From assembly GCF_018279705.1 (NCBI RefSeq), contig NZ_CP036498.1:4481001-4545000 (forward strand): a DNA stretch of 64,000 nucleotides, read 5' to 3'. The notes beneath the pieces are model-generated. The model was not told where the DNA came from. It saw only the letters and a list, made by a program, of their open reading frames with translations, and did not search any database. The stretch's first letter is position 1, and every line of letters starts with the position of its first letter. A program made the translations under genes and the position numbers. Positions 43,983-53,002 of this stretch are shown here, piece after piece. This DNA comes from Tardiphaga alba. GTDB lineage: Bacteria > Pseudomonadota > Alphaproteobacteria > Rhizobiales > Xanthobacteraceae.

Positions 43983-45196
43983 GATCTGGACCTGGGCGTT
44001 CGCGCCGCCCCCGCAGTGCCATAGCCCGTCAGCGTCACTGTCGTCGTGGCCAGCTTGCCATAGATCGATGGCCCGCCGATGATGGTGTCGTTCCCATCGC
44101 CGCCATAGATCACGTCATTGCCAAGGCCGGCATTGATCGTATCGTTGCCGCGACCGAGATCGATGACGTCATGGGTAGCCGAACCGGTGATGGTGAGATC
44201 CAGCGTGGCGCCGTGGCCACTGAAATATTGCGCGACGATCGCTTCGGCCGGCTTGCCCATGGGCGAATAGCCGGTTTCGTTATATTTGCCGTTGAGATCC
44301 CACTGCCAGAGTTCGACGCCCTTCATCCAGCTGCCGCCATGCGCGCTCCACACCTGGAAGAACGCATTATAGGCGTCGGCCTGCTCTGCCGTGTCGGCCG
44401 GTGCATTCGTGGTCCAGGAGCCCGGGCGCATCGCCGTGCCGTCCATGCTGCGAAAGCCGGCCTCGGTCATCAGCACCTGCTTGCCATAGGTCTCCGACAG
44501 CGAATGCAGGAAATCCACCGGCGATTTGTGGTCGAAGGCCGCGGCATAATACGGATTGTAAGGAACCTCGGTCCAGGCGTGGATCATCTCCTGCACCGTC
44601 GGCGTCATGCTCGATGTCAGCGGCGGATAGGTGTTGACGCCGATGATGTCGAGCTGATCCCAGAAGCTCACCTTGAGCGCTTCGTCGGTGGCCGCCGAAT
44701 AGGTGAGATCGCCGTGATAGACCTGCCGCACCGACGAGATGATGTCGGTCCAGTAGCCGCGATAGGCCGCGCCCGTCAGGCTGCTCATCTCGTTGCCGAT
44801 GACGAATGTATCGACGCCGCCGCGTTGCGCGACATCGGCCAGGCGCACGATCTCGGCTTTATAGGACGCAAAGAAGCCGTTGATATCCGTCGGTGACAAT
44901 GCGAAGGACGTGGTTCCATCGAGCGGCGAGATCGCCGCCTTGAACACCACCGACAATCCCGCAGCTTCCGCCGCCTTGAAACCGGCCAGCAGGCTTGCAT
45001 CGCTTTCGGTCTTGCCGGCATGCGCGAACACGTCGCTGGTCGTCTTGTTCGTGGTCCAGATACGCGCGGTGAGGCTTACCGAATTGGAACCAAGCGCTGC
45101 GATCTGCTGGAACGACTGCGCAGCGGAGGCGCTGGCGAATTGTCCGTTCCACTCCGACAAGGCACCGAAGCCCTGCACGTCAAAAAGATTTGCCAC
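43901..45196 (-). CDS. RTX-type exported glycoside hydrolase, N-terminal enzyme domain (GH113-like)
   Basis: The first 330 residues form a clan-A TIM barrel. Glu136 in VIGNEMSS is the likely acid/base and Glu245 in LMTEAGF the likely nucleophile. Features such as GVNTYPPL and the end YSPMGKPAEAI match GH113 mannanase-type enzymes. RTX repeats follow (GRGNDTINAG, LGNDVIYGG, DGNDTIIGG). After GYGTAG the frame turns into arginine/serine-rich nonsense, because one G seems missing at 44008-44012. There is no N-terminal signal, so export by a type I system is expected. Confidence 0.83.
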   Translation of the reverse strand: MANLFDVQGFGALSEWNGQFASASAAQSFQQIAALGSNSVSLTARIWTTNKTTSDVFAHAGKTESDASLLAGFKAAEAAGLSVVFKAAISPLDGTTSFALSPTDINGFFASYKAEIVRLADVAQRGGVDTFVIGNEMSSLTGAAYRGYWTDIISSVRQVYHGDLTYSAATDEALKVSFWDQLDIIGVNTYPPLTSSMTPTVQEMIHAWTEVPYNPYYAAAFDHKSPVDFLHSLSETYGKQVLMTEAGFRSMDGTAMRPGSWTTNAPADTAEQADAYNAFFQVWSAHGGSWMKGVELWQWDLNGKYNETGYSPMGKPAEAIVAQYFSGHGATLDLTITGSATHDVIDLGRGNDTINAGLGNDVIYGGDGNDTIIGGPSIYGKLATTTVTLTGYGTAGAARTPRSRSWSMASRSRHCWSSSRLRIPRAIRLTR

Positions 45197-45501
45197 TGAA
45201 TGATCTCCGGTCCGCGGTTTCGTGGACGCTTAGCGCAATGAATTAACGGCAGCCTTAAGAGACCGATCCAAAGTTTTCCGAAAGCGAAAATTCAAATGGC
45301 GACTATCAAAGACGATCCGTTGCGTGATCTCTGCAACACAACGCAACACAGTTCCTGCCAAGGAACAGCGCATCTGCCGCGTGTTTCGGCAAATCTGTCG
45401 TTGCGCACCATCGCAACTCACTCATCAGTTCCACGCCGGAACAACAAAGCCGGCGCACATGTCGTGCGCCGGCTTGCGACGAAAGTTGCGATTCGTCGTG
45501 G
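45197..45501. other. Intergenic region upstream of the RTX gene
   Basis: These 305 bases have no credible gene. They should contain the promoter of the RTX enzyme gene near its right-hand start, and the terminator of the 3-hydroxyacyl-CoA dehydrogenase gene on the left-transcribed strand at 45447-45475. Several GTTGCG/CGCAAC words occur, but not in a clear symmetrical array. Confidence 0.45.
45447..45475 (-). terminator. Intrinsic terminator after the 3-hydroxyacyl-CoA dehydrogenase gene
   Basis: AAGCCGGCGCAC (45447-45458) and GTGCGCCGGCTT (45464-45475) form a perfect 12-base stem with a five-base loop. On the minus strand it is followed by TTGTTGTT, as in factor-independent terminators. It lies 27 bases past the stop of the dehydrogenase gene and separates the catabolic operon from the exopolysaccharide locus. 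Confidence 0.8.
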
Positions 45502-46440
45502 TCAGCTGTTCTTCTGTTTAATGAGCGCAATCAGCGCGGCATCACGTTGCGTCACGAGATCCGTGCGCGATCGACCGGCGGCCTCCTGTGCAATCCCCTC
45601 GATCAGCGCGGCATTGACCTCGGGTCCGAGCTGCGGTGTGCCGAGATCGCGCCACCAGTCTTCCATCGCCGGGCCGATGTGATCGAGGAAATGCTTCATC
45701 CCGCCTTCGCCGCCGGCGAGGCTGAAGATCATATGCGGCCCCATGATCGCCCAGCGCAAACCTGGCCCCTGAGCAATCGCCGTATCGACATCCTCGACAC
45801 TGGCGATGCCGCTCGCCACCGCATGCACGGCTTCGCGCCACAAGGCGGCCTGCAGACGATTGGCGAGATGGCCGGGGACCTCCTTGTTGAGACGGATCGG
45901 CGCCTTGCCGGTGTGGCGATAGAAACCGTCGAGCCAAGTCAGCACCTCGGGCGACGTGGCCTTGCCGCCGACGATCTCCACCAGCGGAACCAGATGCGGC
46001 GGATTGAAGGGATGGCCGACGGCGAAGCGTTCGGGATGCTTCAACCCGACCTGCAACTCGCTCATCACGAGACCGGACGTGCTCGACGCCACGATCGCAT
46101 CGGGCTTCATGCAGGCTTCCATCTGCGCATAGAGCTGACGCTTGATGTCGGCGCGCTCGGGTCCGCTCTCCTGCACGAATTCGGCATCGCGCAGGGCTTC
46201 GGCCAGATCCGTGGTGAAGCGCCAGGGCTTTGGCGTGGTGTCGCTTGCAACGCCGAGCGCGACCAGCCCCTGCCATGCATTGGTGATCAATGCGCGCGTG
46301 GTGGCTTCAGCGGATGATTGCGGATCATAGACGGTGACGTCGAGCCCATGGGCCAGAAACAAGGCGGCCCAGCTGGCTCCAATGGTGCCTGATCCGACAA
46401 TGGCGACATGGCGGACGGCATTCGGTGCGATGAGTGGCAT
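45502..46440 (-). CDS. 3-hydroxyacyl-CoA dehydrogenase family protein (carnitine-dehydrogenase-like)
   Basis: This 312-residue NAD-dependent dehydrogenase has the N-terminal Rossmann motif VAIVGSGTIGASWAALFLA and an acidic residue after the second strand (VYD). The active-site stretch GHPFNPPHLVPLVEIVGG contains the conserved histidine, and a C-terminal helical domain begins NRLQAALWREAV. The length and single-domain layout resemble L-carnitine and 3-hydroxybutyryl-CoA dehydrogenases. It ends the minus-strand catabolic operon, where it may oxidise a beta-hydroxy acid or its CoA ester. Confidence 0.88.
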   Translation of the reverse strand: MPLIAPNAVRHVAIVGSGTIGASWAALFLAHGLDVTVYDPQSSAEATTRALITNAWQGLVALGVASDTTPKPWRFTTDLAEALRDAEFVQESGPERADIKRQLYAQMEACMKPDAIVASSTSGLVMSELQVGLKHPERFAVGHPFNPPHLVPLVEIVGGKATSPEVLTWLDGFYRHTGKAPIRLNKEVPGHLANRLQAALWREAVHAVASGIASVEDVDTAIAQGPGLRWAIMGPHMIFSLAGGEGGMKHFLDHIGPAMEDWWRDLGTPQLGPEVNAALIEGIAQEAAGRSRTDLVTQRDAALIALIKQKNS

Positions 46441-46545
46441 ATGCGATCGATCTCTGCGTGCGTTTTCCCACCCGCAGTGTGACCGGTCGGAACCGGCATC
46501 GCAATCACCTCCTGCGTGCGCCAGCCCGCTGCACGCAAGTTCGGC

Positions 46546-47754
46546 TCACTCCCCGCCCAGCCCCAGCCGGTTCGGCATGCGCTTCTCGATATTGAATTTG
46601 AGCAAGGCTGCAGAGCGGAAGATGCCATGGGCGAATTTGCCGTAAGGCAGTGTCACGAACAGCGCCATCACCGTGCCGAGATGGATCGCCAGCCACAGCG
46701 CCATGAAGCGGGTGTCGCGCAGCACCAAGAGCAGCAGGCCGGTGACGGACACCAGCAGCAGCAGCATGATGAAACCACGGTCCATGGCGTTCTGCTTCAC
46801 GTCGGCGCGCAGCGCGTCGCGCTTGAAATTCAGCCAAAGCAGGCCAACCGGGCCGATGATGAGTCCGATGCCGCCAAGCGTGCCGAGGATCACCGGCGCG
46901 CTGGTGTAGGCATAGGGCGCCTGCAGCTTCCAGATATAGTGATACAGCGTCGCTACACAGGTGGAGGCGAAGCACAGCAGGAAGCCGTAGAGCGTGAACT
47001 GATGGAAGCGACGGCGCCACAGCGTGAACGCATCGTCGCCCTCGTTGCAGCCATCGCCATGTCCGCCACCGAGATATTTTAGGCGCGCCACATCGTGGAC
47101 GGCCTCGGCCACGGCCGGCACGCGCGCTTGCGCAGCAGCTTTGATGTCTGCGGGCGTGCCATCCTTGGTCGGCGACACTTCGCGCCAGAACTTGATCACG
47201 CCGATCATCAGCGCAAGGATGGAGAAGCCGAACACGGAGCCGAACAGCAGCGCCATGAAATTATGCGGAAAGATCGCGTAGAAATTACCCTTTAGGGGTT
47301 CGTGGATCAACCTACCATTCATGGCGATCGCCAGGATCATGAACAGTGCGAGGCCGCCGGACAGCGCGAAAGCGACGGTAAGGCCGGCCTTCTCGTAGAG
47401 CTTTCCGAATGCGCGCGGCCACGCATAATCCTGATAGGTGCGCACGCGCACCTTGGCCATGGCCTGCGGGACATTGACCGCGAATTCATGCGGCGGCGCA
47501 TATTGGCAGGCGTAAAGACACGAACCGCAATTGTGGCAGAGGTTCGCAAGGTAATGCGTATCGGCCGCGTTGAATTCGAGCCGGCGCGTCATGGCCGGGA
47601 ACACGGCGCAAAAGCCTTCGCAATAGCGGCAGGCGTTGCAGATCTGCATGACGCGCGCGATCTCTGCCTCACCGGCGGTCATCGCGTCAGCGAGATTGAT
47701 GCCGCCCTGGCAGGCGCCGTCTTGCGGCGGTGCCAATTCAGTGACCGGCGGCAT
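46546..47754 (-). CDS. tcuB: TcuB/CitB-like iron-sulfur membrane electron-transfer protein
   Basis: This 402-residue protein has two 4Fe-4S motifs near its N-terminus. Cysteines 39, 42, 45 and 49 lie in [11 protein letters not shown], and cysteines 73, 76, 79 and 83 lie in [11 protein letters not shown]. About six membrane helices follow, with histidines suited to heme or quinone contact. In tricarballylate utilisation, TcuB passes electrons from the flavoprotein TcuA to the membrane. The ATG at 47754 overlaps the TcuA-like stop by 17 bases, which confirms the pairing. Confidence 0.88.
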   Translation of the reverse strand: MPPVTELAPPQDGACQGGINLADAMTAGEAEIARVMQICNACRYCEGFCAVFPAMTRRLEFNAADTHYLANLCHNCGSCLYACQYAPPHEFAVNVPQAMAKVRVRTYQDYAWPRAFGKLYEKAGLTVAFALSGGLALFMILAIAMNGRLIHEPLKGNFYAIFPHNFMALLFGSVFGFSILALMIGVIKFWREVSPTKDGTPADIKAAAQARVPAVAEAVHDVARLKYLGGGHGDGCNEGDDAFTLWRRRFHQFTLYGFLLCFASTCVATLYHYIWKLQAPYAYTSAPVILGTLGGIGLIIGPVGLLWLNFKRDALRADVKQNAMDRGFIMLLLLVSVTGLLLLVLRDTRFMALWLAIHLGTVMALFVTLPYGKFAHGIFRSAALLKFNIEKRMPNRLGLGGE

Positions 47755-49186
47755 AGGCGAGTTCCTCTTTGAAAGTCGGGTGGTGATGCCCGGCGCTGGC
47801 TGCGGCATTGACGCCGGCGATGCGGCCGAAGGCGGTGCCGATGCTCATGCCGACACCGGCGGTGTAGCCCTTGCCCAGCACATTGCCGGCCACCATCTCG
47901 CCGGCGGCGAACAGGTTGGTGCTGGCGACACCTCCGAAGCGGCAGGCGGCCGTCTCGTCGGTCTTCATGCCGAGATAGGTGAAGGTGATGCCGGGCTTGA
48001 GCGGATAGGCATGGAACGGCGCGGTGTCGATCACGCGCGCCCAATGCGTCTTGGCAGGCACGACACCGTCAGTGCGGCAATCGTCGAGCGCGGTGTGATC
48101 GAAGGTTCCGGGCTGGCATGCTGCGTTATAGGCGTTCAGCGTTTCCATGAAGGTCGTGGGATCGACGCCGATCTTCACAGCGAGTTCTTCCAGCGTGTTC
48201 GCCTTGGTGCCATCGAACACCGGCGGCATGAAGCGGCCGATGGCCTTCTGATCGATGATCGACCATGCGGTCTGCCCGGGTTGCTGGGCGACGAGGCGGC
48301 CCCAGATCGCATAGCGCTTCGGCCAGAAGTCCTCGCCCTCATCATAGAAGCGCTTGGCTTCGCGATTGACGACGACACCGAGCGAGACGCAATCGATGCG
48401 CGTGCAGATGCCGCCATCATAGAGCGGCGCGCGCGCGTCGATGGCGACGCAATGGGCCTGCGTGGGATCGCCGATGCTGTCCGCACCGGCATCGATCATG
48501 AACTTGAGCAGGACGCCTTGGTTAAAGCGCGTGCCGCGGATCAGGAAGTTTTCTGCGGTCCACTCCCCGCGCTCGTTCTGGCCCCAGGCTTCGCGCTGCC
48601 ATTCGAGATTGGACTCAAAGCCGCCGCAGCCGAGCACGCAGCTTTTTGCAGTAATGCGCTCGCCGCTTTCGGTGATGGCGGCGACGAACTGGCCGTCCTT
48701 CAGTTCAAGGCTCTTCACCGGCGTGCTGTAGCGGATCTTCACGCCCAGCACTTCAGCACTGCGGTAATACGCATTCACCAGCGCCTTGCCGCCGCCCATG
48801 AAGAAGGCGTTGGTGCGCGCCACATGCAGCGCGCCGGAGAGCGGCGGCTGGAAATGCACGCCGTGTTTCCGCATCCATGGCCGGCAGCGCGAGGAATGGC
48901 GGATCACCATGCGTGCCAACGGCTCATTGGTGATGCCGCCGGTGACCTTGAGCAGGTCCTGCCAGAACTCTTCTTCCGGATAGGCTTCGACCAGCACGTC
49001 CTGCGGGGCGTCATGCATGCAGCGGAGATTGCGCACATGCATGCTATTGCCGCCGCGCCATTCCTTCGGCGCGGATTCCAGCATCAAGACCGATGCGCCG
49101 GCCTCGCGCGCCATCAGCGCCGAACACAAAGCCGCATTGCCGCCACCAATGACGAGAACGTCGGGCATGGATGAGGACGAAGCCAT
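47738..49186 (-). CDS. tcuA: TcuA-like FAD-dependent dehydrogenase
   Basis: This flavoprotein of about 482 residues belongs to the fumarate-reductase/succinate-dehydrogenase flavoprotein family. [21 protein letters not shown] binds the ADP part of FAD, and the C-terminal [16 protein letters not shown] contacts the flavin. TcuA oxidises tricarballylate to cis-aconitate, and relatives act on similar carboxylates. The TcuB-like partner overlaps its end. No tricarballylate permease (TcuC) is next to it, so the real substrate may differ. The start could be 49186 or 49168. Confidence 0.87.
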   Translation of the reverse strand: MASSSSMPDVLVIGGGNAALCSALMAREAGASVLMLESAPKEWRGGNSMHVRNLRCMHDAPQDVLVEAYPEEEFWQDLLKVTGGITNEPLARMVIRHSSRCRPWMRKHGVHFQPPLSGALHVARTNAFFMGGGKALVNAYYRSAEVLGVKIRYSTPVKSLELKDGQFVAAITESGERITAKSCVLGCGGFESNLEWQREAWGQNERGEWTAENFLIRGTRFNQGVLLKFMIDAGADSIGDPTQAHCVAIDARAPLYDGGICTRIDCVSLGVVVNREAKRFYDEGEDFWPKRYAIWGRLVAQQPGQTAWSIIDQKAIGRFMPPVFDGTKANTLEELAVKIGVDPTTFMETLNAYNAACQPGTFDHTALDDCRTDGVVPAKTHWARVIDTAPFHAYPLKPGITFTYLGMKTDETAACRFGGVASTNLFAAGEMVAGNVLGKGYTAGVGMSIGTAFGRIAGVNAAASAGHHHPTFKEELAYAAGH

Positions 49187-49203
49187 CGATCGATACGTCT
49201 TTC

Positions 49204-49953
49204 CTAGGATTGAAATGCCGGCCACTCGCCGCCGAGATTTTCGGTGAGCTTTTGCGCGACAGGGCCGAGCACGCTCTTCATCTGCGCGATCTCTGCCGCG
49301 CCGAACCGTTCGCGCGGGCCGGACAGCGAAATCACACCGACCAGCATGCCGCGCGGGCCGAACACCGGCGCGGCGACTGCCGCACAGGAGGGATCACGCT
49401 CGCCGAGCGAGACATCGCTGCCGTTGGCGCGGATGGCGTCGTAGCGATCGCCGGTCGCGCCATCATAGGCCAGGATGATGTGACCGGCGGCGCCGCGCAG
49501 CAGCGCATAGCTGTGGCCGGCCTCAACGCGATCCAGCGTCGCGTGACGCGAATTGACGCGATAGAGGCAGACGCGGTTGTCGGTATCCTGCCGCACATGG
49601 AAGGACGCACTCTCGGTGCCGCGATCCACCAGCTCCTGCAGCGCCGGGACCACATTGTGGCCCAACGCATTCTTGCGGGTGAAGGCGACGCCGAGACGGA
49701 AGGCGGTGGGACCGAGATCATAGGTCCCGTCCGGCAGCCGGGTGACGTAACCGGTCGGGATCAGAGACGAGAGCAGGCGCAGGATCGTGCTCTTGTAGAA
49801 GCCGGTGCGCAAAGCGAGTTCGGCCAGCGTCATCGGCTTGTCGGCATGTTCCAGCGCGGAGACGATGGACAGCGCCCGCTCGACGGCGGCAACTCCCTCG
49901 CCGCCCTCACGGGCAGGCAAATCGGCCTTGGTTTTCGGTGCAGGCTTGTTCAT
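49204..49953 (-). CDS. IclR-family transcriptional regulator
   Basis: This 249-residue regulator has an N-terminal winged helix (MTLAELALRTGFYKSTILRLL, residues 41-61) and a C-terminal GAF-like ligand domain with SFHVRQDTDNRVCLYRV. Unusually, it lies inside the run of catabolic genes, between the beta-hydroxyacid dehydrogenase and TcuA-like genes, and is not divergent from it. It probably senses the pathway substrate and acts at the promoter between the tctC-type and aldehyde dehydrogenase genes, where palindromes occur. Confidence 0.92.
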   Translation of the reverse strand: MNKPAPKTKADLPAREGGEGVAAVERALSIVSALEHADKPMTLAELALRTGFYKSTILRLLSSLIPTGYVTRLPDGTYDLGPTAFRLGVAFTRKNALGHNVVPALQELVDRGTESASFHVRQDTDNRVCLYRVNSRHATLDRVEAGHSYALLRGAAGHIILAYDGATGDRYDAIRANGSDVSLGERDPSCAAVAAPVFGPRGMLVGVISLSGPRERFGAAEIAQMKSVLGPVAQKLTENLGGEWPAFQS

Positions 49954-49963
49954 CGTGGTCCGA

Positions 49964-50848
49964 TCAGGTGCGCGATTTCTCGAGGACGCGTGCGATCACC
50001 GGCCAGTAGAGATCGCCGTCACCGGCGTCAATCGCCTGGCCCAGAACCTTGTCCGCGAGTTCCGCGCCCTGCAGCTGGATGTTCACCGACTTGGCGAGAT
50101 CGAGCGCGTAGGAGATGTCCTTGCGGGCATATTCGGTGGAGAACGCGCGCTCCGGGAACGTGCCCGGCAGCATCGCCTTCATGCCGTGATTGCGCAAAGC
50201 AAAACTGTCCGCCGAGCCCTTGGCCAGCGTCTCGAACACCACCTTGGGATCGAGGCCGGCGCGCTTCGCCGTTTCCAGCGCTTCGCTGAGCGCGACCACG
50301 GTTTCCATCAGCACCATATTGTTGAGGATTTTCACCACCTGCCCGGCGCCGATATCGCCACAATGGGTGATGTCGGACGCAAAAGTCGCGATCAAGGGCT
50401 GCAGCTTTGCGTAGTTTGCGGCGGAAGCGCCGACCATGACGCTGAGCGTGCCGTCTTCGGCCGCCTGCCGCGTGCGCGCGATCGGTGCGTCCGCAAACTG
50501 CGCGCCCTTGGCGGCGAATTTCTTGGCGAGCTCGCGGCTGGCTTCCACCGGCGAGGTGCCGAGGTCAACGATGGTGTGGCGTGCATCAGCTTGAGCCAGC
50601 AAGCCGTCATCGCCTTCGCACACGGCCTGCACATGCTTGCCGCTCGGCAGCGCCATGAAGATCACGTCGCAGAGTTTTGCGAGTTCGGCGAGCGTCGCAG
50701 CGCGCTTGACGCCAGCTTCCGCCAGACGCTCCAGCGGCGCGTCTGCGCGGTCGAAACCATAGACGGGCACCCCCGACTTTTTCGCGAGATTTCGGCACAT
50801 CGGCTCGCCCATCACACCAAGACCGATGAATCCAATGGCAGTCGTCAT
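49964..50848 (-). CDS. NAD(P)-dependent beta-hydroxyacid dehydrogenase (3-hydroxyisobutyrate dehydrogenase family)
   Basis: This 294-residue enzyme has the cofactor motif IGFIGLGVMGEPMCRNL, the substrate-binding region DAPIARTRQAAEDGTLSVMV and the catalytic lysine in GQVVKILNNMV at about residue 172. The family oxidises 3-hydroxyisobutyrate, tartronate semialdehyde or related acids. The usual DAPVSGG stretch is DAPIART here, which suggests a different acid group in the substrate. A paralogue lies at 62214-63104. Confidence 0.9.
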   Translation of the reverse strand: MTTAIGFIGLGVMGEPMCRNLAKKSGVPVYGFDRADAPLERLAEAGVKRAATLAELAKLCDVIFMALPSGKHVQAVCEGDDGLLAQADARHTIVDLGTSPVEASRELAKKFAAKGAQFADAPIARTRQAAEDGTLSVMVGASAANYAKLQPLIATFASDITHCGDIGAGQVVKILNNMVLMETVVALSEALETAKRAGLDPKVVFETLAKGSADSFALRNHGMKAMLPGTFPERAFSTEYARKDISYALDLAKSVNIQLQGAELADKVLGQAIDAGDGDLYWPVIARVLEKSRT

Positions 50849-50886
50849 GCCGCTATTCCCTTATATTCCAAAAATCGAGATCAGAG

Positions 50887-50911
50887 GCGAACGCAGCCAG
50901 GCTGCGTTCGC
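50887..50911 (-). terminator. Hairpin after the LivK-type binding-protein gene
   Basis: GCGAACGCAGC (50887-50897) and GCTGCGTTCGC (50901-50911) form a perfect 11-base stem with a three-base loop, 15 bases past the stop of the binding-protein gene. No T run follows on the minus strand. Inside an operon, such a hairpin may protect the highly translated binding-protein message and lower expression of later genes. Confidence 0.55.
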
Positions 50912-50925
50912 GGGTTCTTGATGAC

Positions 50926-52131
50926 TCAGCCCTTGACCAGCGGGCAGTTGCCTTCGCTCATCGGGCGGAAGGCCTGTTCGCCAGGCGAGGTGGTGACGAC
51001 CTTGTAGTAATCGAACTTGTACTTCGATTCTTCCGGCTTCTTCACCTGCACCAGATACATGGTGTGCAGCACGCGGCCATCCGGACGCACGGTGACGTCC
51101 TTGTTATAAGCGTCGTTGACCTTCAGATCGTGCATCTTCTTGGCGACGGCGTCCGTATCCTTCGTGCCCGCAGCCTTCACAGCGGCGAGATAGTGATGCA
51201 CGCCGCTATAGACGCCGGCCTGCACCATGCTCGGGACCTTGTTGTTGGTCAGCGCAAAGTAACGCTTGGACCAGGCGCGGGTCTGCTCGTTGAGGTCCCA
51301 GTAGAAGGACGTCGTCACCTGCAGGCCCTGCGTCGCCTTGAGGCCGAGCGCATTGACGTCGGTGATGAAGACGAGGAGACCGGCAAGCTGCTGGCCGCTC
51401 TCGACGATGCCGAATTCACCGGCCTGCTTGATGGCGGTCTGCACGTCGGCGCCCGAGGTGGCGAGGCCGACGACCTTCGCCTTGGAGCCCTGCGCCTGCA
51501 GCAGGAACGAGGCCATGTCGGCGGTCCCCAGAGGATGCGCGGACGAGCCGATCACCTTGCCGCCTGCGCCTTCGATGAACTTGGTCGCGTCACGCTGCAA
51601 AGCGTGGCCGAAGGCGTAATCGGCCGAGATGAAGTACCAGGTGTTGCCGCCGGCCTTGGTGATGGCTTCCGAGGTCAGCTTCGACAGGGCGTAGGTGTCA
51701 TAATTGAAGTGGAACGAGATCGGCGAGCAGGCCTTGCCGGTGAAGTCCGACGAGCCCGGGCCGCTAATGGTGAAGATCTTGTTCTTCTGCTTGGCGACTT
51801 CGAGAATCGCGAAGCCGGCCGACGACGCTGCGCCGTCGGCGATCATGTCCACCTTCTCATTGTCGATCCAGCGGCGCGCAGTGGCCGCGGCAACGTCCGG
51901 CTTGTTCTGGTGATCGGCGGTGATGATTTCGATCTTCATGCCGTTGATCTCGCCGCCGAATTCTTCAGCCGCGAGTTTTGCCGCAGCGACGGAGCCGACG
52001 CCGCCATTGTCGGCGAACACGCCGGACTGATCGTTCAGCACGCCGATCTTGATGGTGTCGGCGGCGCTTGCGGCATGGGCCGACAGTACGAGCGCGGCGG
52101 ATAAATAGAATGCGGTCTTCAAGGATGTCAT
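50926..52131 (-). CDS. ABC transporter substrate-binding protein, LivK type
   Basis: This 401-residue periplasmic binding protein has a signal peptide (MTSLKTAFYLSAALVLSAHA, cleaved near ASA), and its mature part starts DTIKIGVLNDQSGVFADNGG. The start at 52131 has a strong GAGGAGGGG ribosome site. It is co-directional with the hydrolase gene but has no permease or ATPase beside it. It may share the Liv-type transporter at 56.8-61.4 kb, which has its own binding protein. The ligand is unknown. Confidence 0.9.
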   Translation of the reverse strand: MTSLKTAFYLSAALVLSAHAASAADTIKIGVLNDQSGVFADNGGVGSVAAAKLAAEEFGGEINGMKIEIITADHQNKPDVAAATARRWIDNEKVDMIADGAASSAGFAILEVAKQKNKIFTISGPGSSDFTGKACSPISFHFNYDTYALSKLTSEAITKAGGNTWYFISADYAFGHALQRDATKFIEGAGGKVIGSSAHPLGTADMASFLLQAQGSKAKVVGLATSGADVQTAIKQAGEFGIVESGQQLAGLLVFITDVNALGLKATQGLQVTTSFYWDLNEQTRAWSKRYFALTNNKVPSMVQAGVYSGVHHYLAAVKAAGTKDTDAVAKKMHDLKVNDAYNKDVTVRPDGRVLHTMYLVQVKKPEESKYKFDYYKVVTTSPGEQAFRPMSEGNCPLVKG

Positions 52132-52144
52132 CTGATGCCCCTCC

Positions 52145-53002
52145 TCAGGAACTCTGTTTTTGTTTGATCGTCTCAAGCACCGGCGCGATGTAACGCCGGA
52201 ACTGCGCAGGATTCTCGCTCATCGGAAAATGACCGAGCGCTTCCATGACCGTCACTTCCGCACCCGCGATGCCAGACGCCGTGCGCACGGTGTCCTCGGG
52301 CGAGCACGAGAAATCGTATTCGCCGGTGAGCAGATAGAGTGGACAGGTCGTGGTATCGATCGCACCGGTGCGGCCACGCAGGTCGCCATCGACGCGATAG
52401 AAATAGAGATCGCCCTTGAACACGCCGGGGCCGCCCTGCTTGTAGGCCCACAGCGTTTCCATCCGCGCTTCCGCCGGCGACTGCGGCGCCACGAGGCCGG
52501 AGACCAAGGCGGCGCAGACTTCACCGCCATGGATGTCGGCACGGTTGAGCCAGGCGGTGTCGTACCACGGCGCCTGGAAATCAGCGGCTTCGAGACCGAT
52601 CAGCGCGCGGAATTCGCTGGCGTGATCGATGGCAAGGTTGAGCACGATGCGGCCGCCGATGGAGCAGCCCATCACCACGGGCTTGTCGAGATCGAGCGCC
52701 TTGCAGAAGGCGCGGATGGTCTCGGTGTAGCGCTTGGTGGTGAGCTGATACTCGCTGCCATCCCAATTGGCGGGCGGGTTCGACTTGCCATGCCAGGGCA
52801 GATCGAAGGCGATGATGCGGTAGTGCTTGGTGAACTCTTCATCAGCCAGCAGATAGCGCCACTGGCGATTGTCGGAACCGGCGGTGTGCAGGCACACCAG
52901 CGGAATGCCCTGGCCGGCTTCCTCGAAATAGATCCGGTGCATGGTGCCACCGATATCGACATGCACATAGCGACCGACCATCGGCTCGATATAAGCGGTC
53001 AT
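52145..53002 (-). CDS. Alpha/beta hydrolase
   Basis: This 285-residue enzyme has oxyanion-hole sequence CLHTAGSDNRQW and nucleophile elbow MGCSIGGR (Ser176), with an acidic residue in LLTGEYDFSC and a late histidine in EALGHFPMSE. The family cleaves esters, enol-lactones or C-C bonds. It overlaps the upstream small domain gene by four bases. The gene at 63115 encodes a clear homologue of this pair fused into one chain, sharing GCS(I/M)G and the NPPANWDGS/MPPTGWDGS stretch. Confidence 0.9.
   Translation of the reverse strand: MTAYIEPMVGRYVHVDIGGTMHRIYFEEAGQGIPLVCLHTAGSDNRQWRYLLADEEFTKHYRIIAFDLPWHGKSNPPANWDGSEYQLTTKRYTETIRAFCKALDLDKPVVMGCSIGGRIVLNLAIDHASEFRALIGLEAADFQAPWYDTAWLNRADIHGGEVCAALVSGLVAPQSPAEARMETLWAYKQGGPGVFKGDLYFYRVDGDLRGRTGAIDTTTCPLYLLTGEYDFSCSPEDTVRTASGIAGAEVTVMEALGHFPMSENPAQFRRYIAPVLETIKQKQSS

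Noticed and set aside
42363..44024. Plus-strand open frame of 553 codons opposite the RTX gene
   Set aside because: The repetitive sense coding leaves a long antisense frame. The sense frame has RTX motifs and ordered repeats, while the antisense product has no recognisable domain.
47636..49174. Plus-strand open frame of 512 codons opposite the TcuA-like gene
   Set aside because: It is an antisense shadow; the minus-strand frame has FAD motifs and overlaps its TcuB-like partner properly.
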